Positions 59,693 to 64,000 of a stretch of DNA of 64,000 nucleotides are shown piece after piece. Under the pieces are notes generated by a model. That model made no database searches and was not told the DNA's origin. It saw only the letters and a list, made by a program, of their open reading frames with translations. Made by a program: the position numbers and the translations under genes. This DNA comes from UMGS1889 sp900556055 (lineage in GTDB: Bacteria; Bacillota; Clostridia; Oscillospirales; Ruminococcaceae). The stretch spans positions 1-64,000 of the forward strand of contig CABQEV010000008.1 of assembly GCA_902463265.1 (NCBI GenBank), written 5' to 3'. Numbering within the stretch: position 1 is the first letter of the stretch; each line of letters opens with the position of its first letter.

Positions 59693-60067
59693 ATGGAAAA
59701 GATCTACACAAAAACAGCTCCCGACGCTATCGGACCCTACTCTCAGGCAGTCGTTTCAAACGGCATGGTTTACACTTCGGGACAGATCGCTATCAACCCC
59801 GCAAGCGGAAACGTTGAAGCTGACACTATTGAAGGTCAGACAGAGCAGATCATGAAAAACCTGGGTGAAGTTCTGAAGGCTGCAGGCGCTTCCTTTGAAA
59901 CAGCAGTAAAGACTACCTGCTTCCTTGCTGACATGGCTGATTTCGGCAAGTTCAACGAGATCTACGGCAAGTATTTCACAGGCAAGCCCGCACGTTCCTG
60001 CGTTGCTGTAAAGCAGCTCCCCAAGAATGTTCTTGCTGAAGTTGAAGTTATCGCTGAAGTAAAGTAA
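59693..60067 (+). CDS. ridA: RidA enamine/imine deaminase
   Basis: Hydrolyses the reactive enamine/imine intermediates released by PLP dehydratases such as IlvA. 124 residues, GPYSQAVVSNGMVYTSGQIAINP, and PARSCVAVKQLPKNVLAEVEVIA with the substrate-binding arginine and glutamate. GAAAGGAATG precedes it, 24 bp after ilvA. Function and position fit each other. Confidence 0.96.
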   Translation: MEKIYTKTAPDAIGPYSQAVVSNGMVYTSGQIAINPASGNVEADTIEGQTEQIMKNLGEVLKAAGASFETAVKTTCFLADMADFGKFNEIYGKYFTGKPARSCVAVKQLPKNVLAEVEVIAEVK

Positions 60068-60084
60068 AAACAAACCGAATATAT

Positions 60085-60126
60085 AAGCCTGTTATGTCGG
60101 AAAAGTGCGGCATAACGGGCTTTTTT
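60085..60126 (+). terminator. Terminator after ridA
   Basis: AGCCTGTTATG / CATAACGGGCT stem then TTTTTT. Confidence 0.9.
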
Positions 60127-60254
60127 CTGAATTATATTTATATTTTGCCATAAAATTACTGTTGAAGAAAACAAGAGTATAAGCGAGATATCCGGAGAAA
60201 ATCAAAGAATTGCAATAACCTTTCAAAAATTAATGAGAAATTTGCGTAAATCCC

Positions 60255-60283
60255 TTGACATTCTTGAAAATATAGCGTATTAT
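60255..60283 (+). promoter_or_regulatory. Promoter of the polyamine operon
   Basis: TTGACA 60255-60260, 17-bp spacer, TATTAT 60278-60283. Confidence 0.8.
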
Positions 60284-60316
60284 CTATTATGAACGCAAAA
60301 ATCGGAAAGGTATGTG

Positions 60317-61132
60317 ATGATAGGGTTGAACGAGAAGCTCACGCTTTATGGATTTAATAACCTTACTAAAACTCTCAGCTTTAATATTTATGATATCTGT
60401 TACGCAAAAAGCGAGAGAGAAAAGAAGGATTATATTAAATATATAGATGAGCAGTACAACAGTGACCGTCTTACAAAGATCCTCTGTGACGTTACCGATA
60501 TGATCGGTGCGCACGTGCTGAATATATCAAAACAGGACTATGACCCCCAGGGTGCAAGCGTAACTCTGCTTGTTTCCGAGGACTATCTCGATGAGGATCA
60601 GATAGATGAGTCGTGCAATATGCGGCATATTCCCATTATCCCCAAGCAGGATATTGCGGGACATCTCGATAAAAGCCATCTGACTGTGCATACCTATCCT
60701 GAGTTTCATCCCGATAACGAGATAACAACATTCAGGGTAGATATCGACGTTTCCACCTGCGGACGCATTTCTCCGCTGAACGTCCTCGACTACCTTATCG
60801 GCAGCTTTGATTCGGATATAATCACGATAGATTACAGAGTAAGAGGCTTTACCCGTGAGATCTCGGGCAAAAAGCTTTTTATGGATCATAAGATGGCGAC
60901 TATCCAGGATTATATCAACAAGGCTACTCTTGAACGCTATGATGCCATTGATATGAATGTTTATCAGGCAAATTTCTTCCACACACGAATGATGATAAAG
61001 GAGATCTTCCTCCAGAATTATCTTTTCAACACCGATACCTATGAGCTTGCACCTAAGCGCAGGCTGGAAATAAACGACCGTTTAAGACGTGAGATGATCG
61101 AGATCTTCAGCGGTCAGAATATATTTGATTGA
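60317..61132 (+). CDS. speD: S-adenosylmethionine decarboxylase proenzyme
   Basis: Makes the aminopropyl donor for spermidine. 271 residues, the longer E. coli-type SpeD. Self-cleavage at K119/S120 (HLDKSHLTVHTYPE) would create the pyruvoyl group; HTYPE and CGRISPL are present. The start at 60317 is chosen since GGAAAGG lies 6 nt upstream; GTG at 60314 is in frame but too close. First gene of the operon. Confidence 0.96.
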   Translation: MIGLNEKLTLYGFNNLTKTLSFNIYDICYAKSEREKKDYIKYIDEQYNSDRLTKILCDVTDMIGAHVLNISKQDYDPQGASVTLLVSEDYLDEDQIDESCNMRHIPIIPKQDIAGHLDKSHLTVHTYPEFHPDNEITTFRVDIDVSTCGRISPLNVLDYLIGSFDSDIITIDYRVRGFTREISGKKLFMDHKMATIQDYINKATLERYDAIDMNVYQANFFHTRMMIKEIFLQNYLFNTDTYELAPKRRLEINDRLRREMIEIFSGQNIFD

Positions 61133-61137
61133 TAAAA

Positions 61138-61175
61138 AGGCGGACAACCTTCCCAATGGGGAGTTTCCGCCTTAT
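61138..61175 (+). other. Hairpin between speD and speA
   Basis: AAGGCGGA..TCCC pairs with GGGA..TCCGCCTT; no T-run follows, so it may stabilise or process the mRNA rather than terminate. Confidence 0.5.
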
Positions 61176-61200
61176 TCTGATAATTTGGGAGGCGGTCATT

Positions 61201-62649
61201 ATGCTCACACAAAACGACGCACCGATCTACGACGCACTTATGAAATACAAGGACGCAAGAGTTGTCCCATTTGATGTCCCCGGACACAAGCACGGACGGG
61301 GAAATCCGGAACTGACCGAATTTCTGGGAAAGACCTGCCTTTCCGTTGATGTCAACTCAATGAAGCCGCTGGACAACCTCTGTCACCCCGTTTCGGTCAT
61401 CAAGGACGCTCAGGAGCTTGCGGCTGAAGCGTTCGGCGCAAGAAGCTGCTTTTTCATGGTCGGCGGAACAACGTCCTGCGTGCAGTCGATGATACTTTCC
61501 GTCTGCAAGGCGGGCGATAAGATCATCATGCCGAGAAATGTCCACAGAAGTGCGATAAACTCGCTTGTCCTCTGCGGTGCTGTCCCTGTTTACGTCAATC
61601 CCGGAATGAATCCGCATCTCGGAATAGCCCTCGGAATGTCCGCAAAGGACGTTGAAAAGGCTATCATCGAAAACCCCGATGCAAAGGCTGTTTTCGTAAA
61701 CAACCCTACTTATTACGGCATCTGCTCGGATATACGCTCCATTGCCGAGATCGCCCACAAGCACGGAATGCTCTGCCTTGCCGATGAAGCGCACGGAACG
61801 CATTTCTATTTCGGCGAGAATATGCCTATGCCCGCAATGGCGGCAGGTGCGGATATGGCATCGGTTTCGATGCATAAATCAGGCGGCTCGCTTACACAAA
61901 GCTCATTCCTGCTGGTCGGCAAAAACTGCACTGTCAGCGAGGGACACATCCATTCCATCATCAACCTCACGCAGACGACAAGCGCTTCATATCTGCTGCT
62001 TTCGTCACTCGATATATCCCGAAGAAATCTTGCCCTCAGAGGTAAGGAAACATTCCGAAAGGTAATGTCGCTTGCGGAATATGCACGAACAGAGATAAAC
62101 CGTATCGGCGGATATTACGCATATTCGTCAGAGCTTATCAACGGAAATGACGTTTTCGATTTCGACAGGACAAAGCTTTCGGTTTATACCCGTGACATCG
62201 GTCTTGCGGGAATTGAAGTTTACGATATCCTGCGTGATAATTATGACATTCAGATCGAATTCGGCGACATCGGAAATATCCTTGCTTATATCTCCGTAGG
62301 CGACCGTGAGATGGCGATAGAACGCCTTGTTTCCGCATTATCCGAGATAAAGCGCCGTTACAGCCGTGACAAGACGGGAATGCTTGAACATGAATACATA
62401 AACCCAACAGTCAAGGTATCTCCTCAGACGGCGTTTTACGGCGAACAGGAAACTATCCCCATCTCGCAGAGTGCGGGCAGGATAAGCAGTGAGTTCGTCA
62501 TGTGCTACCCTCCCGGAATACCTATCGTTGCCCCGGGCGAACTTATTACCTCGGAAATACTCAGCTATATCGAATATTCAAGGGAAAGAGGCTGCTCGCT
62601 GACAGGTCCCGAGGATATGGAGATACGCAATATCAAAGTATTAAAATAA
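61201..62649 (+). CDS. speA: Orn/Lys/Arg decarboxylase, probably arginine
   Basis: PLP fold type I decarboxylase, 482 residues, the short form lacking the N-terminal wing. Seen: FDVPGHKHGRG, CFFMVGGTTSC, D195 and H198 (LADEAHGTHF), PLP lysine K226 in SVSMHKSGGS, and the C-terminal domain ending YPPGIPIVAPGE. GGGAGGCGG precedes the ATG at 61201. The downstream spermidine synthase and agmatinase support arginine as substrate; lysine cannot be excluded from sequence. Confidence 0.9.
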   Translation: MLTQNDAPIYDALMKYKDARVVPFDVPGHKHGRGNPELTEFLGKTCLSVDVNSMKPLDNLCHPVSVIKDAQELAAEAFGARSCFFMVGGTTSCVQSMILSVCKAGDKIIMPRNVHRSAINSLVLCGAVPVYVNPGMNPHLGIALGMSAKDVEKAIIENPDAKAVFVNNPTYYGICSDIRSIAEIAHKHGMLCLADEAHGTHFYFGENMPMPAMAAGADMASVSMHKSGGSLTQSSFLLVGKNCTVSEGHIHSIINLTQTTSASYLLLSSLDISRRNLALRGKETFRKVMSLAEYARTEINRIGGYYAYSSELINGNDVFDFDRTKLSVYTRDIGLAGIEVYDILRDNYDIQIEFGDIGNILAYISVGDREMAIERLVSALSEIKRRYSRDKTGMLEHEYINPTVKVSPQTAFYGEQETIPISQSAGRISSEFVMCYPPGIPIVAPGELITSEILSYIEYSRERGCSLTGPEDMEIRNIKVLK

Positions 62650-62664
62650 AGAAAGGACAAGCTT

Positions 62665-63510
62665 ATGGAACTGTGGTTTACGGAAATGCACACACCCAAT
62701 GTAAAAATGTCAATCCGTGTCGATAAACAGCTTTACACTGAGGACAGCGAATTTCAGAGGATCGACGTATTTCAGAGCGAGGAGTTCGGACGCTTTCTCA
62801 CTCTCGACGGAATCATGATGCTGACGGAAAAAGACGAATTCATATATCACGAAATGATAACTCATGTCGCAATGGCATCAAATCCCGATGTAAAAAAGGT
62901 GCTGGTTATCGGTGCGGGTGACGGCGGAACTATCCGTGAGCTTACAAGATACAAGACGATTGAGCGGATAGACATGGTAGAGATAGATGAGCGTGTCGTT
63001 GCCGTATGCCGCGAATATCTCAGAAAAACAGCCTGCCGACTTGACGACAGCAGAGTTCATATCTATTACGAGGACGGACTGAAATACGTCCGCAGAAAGG
63101 AAAATGAATACGACCTTATCATCGTGGACAGCACCGATCCTTTCGGTCCGGGCGAGGGACTTTTCACAAGCGAATTCTACGGCAACTGCTTCAATGCCCT
63201 CACCAAGAACGGCATACTTGTAAATCAGCATGAAAGCCCCTACTATTCCGATGATGCAAGGGCTATGCAGCGTGCGCACCGCAGGATCAAGGAATTTTTC
63301 CCCATCTGCAAGGTATATCAGGCACATATCCCGACCTATCCTTCGGGACACTGGCTTTTCGGTTATGCATCAAAAACAGTTGATCCGCTCAAAGCCGATG
63401 CTGACAGGTGGAATGCTCTCGGACTTGAAACGAGATACTATAACACCGACCTTCACAAGGGCTGCTTTATGATACCGAATTACGTCAAAGAGCTGCTTGA
63501 AAACGCATAA
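62665..63510 (+). CDS. speE: Spermidine synthase
   Basis: Transfers the aminopropyl group from decarboxylated SAM to putrescine. 281 residues: LTLDGIMMLTEKDEFIYHEM, VIGAGDGGTIRELTRYK, and IVDSTDPFGPGEGLFTSEFY. GAAAGGACAAGC precedes the ATG. It lies 15 bp after speA. Confidence 0.97.
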   Translation: MELWFTEMHTPNVKMSIRVDKQLYTEDSEFQRIDVFQSEEFGRFLTLDGIMMLTEKDEFIYHEMITHVAMASNPDVKKVLVIGAGDGGTIRELTRYKTIERIDMVEIDERVVAVCREYLRKTACRLDDSRVHIYYEDGLKYVRRKENEYDLIIVDSTDPFGPGEGLFTSEFYGNCFNALTKNGILVNQHESPYYSDDARAMQRAHRRIKEFFPICKVYQAHIPTYPSGHWLFGYASKTVDPLKADADRWNALGLETRYYNTDLHKGCFMIPNYVKELLENA

Positions 63511-63524
63511 AAAGGAGAATTACC

Positions 63525-64000
63525 ATGGGATTTGAAAAGAATGTTTCCACATTTATCGGCTGTGAATCCGAATACGATGACAGCAGGATAGTTATCTTCG
63601 GCGCACCCTTCGACAGCACCACATCCTACCGCCCCGGAACACGTTTCGGCTGCAAGGCGATAAGAAGTGAAAGCTTCGGACTTGAAACATATTCCCCATA
63701 TCAGGACAAGGACCTGACCGAATGTGACATCTTCGATGCGGGCGATCTTGAACTGACCTTCGGAAGCCCCGAAATGGCGCTGAATCAGATCGAAGAGCTT
63801 GTTGATGTTATCCTGAAGGACGGAAAACTGCCGTTCATGCTGGGCGGTGAACATCTTGTAACGCTCGGCGCAGTACGTGCGATGAAAAAGAAATTCGATG
63901 ACCTTTATATTCTCCATTTTGATGCTCATACCGATCTGCGTGAGGATTATCTCGGCGAAAAGCTGTCCCACGCTACTGTTATCAGACGATGCTGGGAGCT
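63525..64000 (+). CDS. speB: Agmatinase (3' end beyond window)
   Basis: Hydrolyses agmatine to putrescine and urea with a binuclear manganese site. 158 residues visible: IVIFGAPFDSTTSYRPGTRFG, MLGGEHLVTLGA with the first metal histidine, and LHFDAHTDLREDYLGEKLSHATVIRR with the DAHxD ligands. AAAGGAGAAT precedes the ATG. It completes arginine to agmatine to putrescine to spermidine in one operon. Partial at the window end. Confidence 0.94.
   Translation, partial: MGFEKNVSTFIGCESEYDDSRIVIFGAPFDSTTSYRPGTRFGCKAIRSESFGLETYSPYQDKDLTECDIFDAGDLELTFGSPEMALNQIEELVDVILKDGKLPFMLGGEHLVTLGAVRAMKKKFDDLYILHFDAHTDLREDYLGEKLSHATVIRRCWE

Overview
The window looks like a chromosome segment of a gut- or rumen-type Clostridia, most likely Ruminococcus or a close relative in the Oscillospiraceae. 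The basis is a moderate GC content, AAAGGA/GGAGG ribosome sites, a sporulation-type M23 peptidase, a CD1247-type acidic zinc-ribbon protein, the gene order around leuS/ftsY/smc/rnc/plsX/trmFO/topA/dprA, and clostridial riboswitches and leaders. This is inference from sequence; no database search was made.

Layout. 1-2750 is accessory DNA. It holds a complete type III toxin-antitoxin locus: a promoter, three 41-nt RNA repeats, an intrinsic terminator and a ToxN/AbiQ-family endoribonuclease gene. A tyrosine recombinase and an initiator tRNA-fMet gene follow. 2895-7971 carries a degenerate deaminase, acylphosphatase, two small unknown genes, a tandem pair of identical tRNA-Leu(GAG) genes, metY behind a probable leader peptide, cobO, and two inverted copies of a 270-bp element with 15-bp terminal inverted repeats. 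7976-18308 is mostly minus strand: a diguanylate cyclase, a DinB-like protein, a cation/proton antiporter behind a fluoride riboswitch, an ECF riboflavin transporter subunit behind an FMN riboswitch, efp, aroQ, nfo, a zinc-ribbon/nuclease-like gene lying in a duplicated junction, a DUF1963 protein, yqeG and rpsU. 18475-41078 is a long minus-strand housekeeping block: leuS, membrane proteins, rsfS-yqeK-nadD-yhbY-rdgB-ftsY-smc-radical SAM-rnc-plsX, two YcxB-like proteins, trmFO-topA-dprA-rlmB and infC-rpmI-rplT behind an L20-type attenuator.

41303-50916 has a SpoIIQ-like peptidase, a GntR/ABC transporter operon, prfB (no programmed frameshift), rplJ-rplL with an L10 leader, an unassigned structured RNA candidate, a cluster of GTTGAA repeats, nif3/trmK, a DUF1858 protein and a rhomboid-like membrane protein. 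50960-57752 has a lipoprotein, the NAD(P)HX repair enzyme, a ClC transporter with features of the fluoride branch, and a SWIM/SNF2 helicase. 57896-64000 has a decayed copy of the 270-bp element, a T-box leader (probably isoleucine) driving ilvA-ridA, and a polyamine operon speD-speA-speE-speB cut by the window end.

The genes fall into coherent groups: translation and ribosome assembly (many), NAD and folate/flavin cofactor handling, envelope/sporulation, fluoride stress (one certain, one possible), isoleucine synthesis with imine clean-up, and arginine-to-spermidine synthesis. The most unusual items are the type III toxin-antitoxin locus, the repeated 270-bp element family, the TTACCCC-loop RNA candidate at 47842-48095 with its neighbouring iterons, and the duplicated nfo fragment next to a nuclease-like gene.
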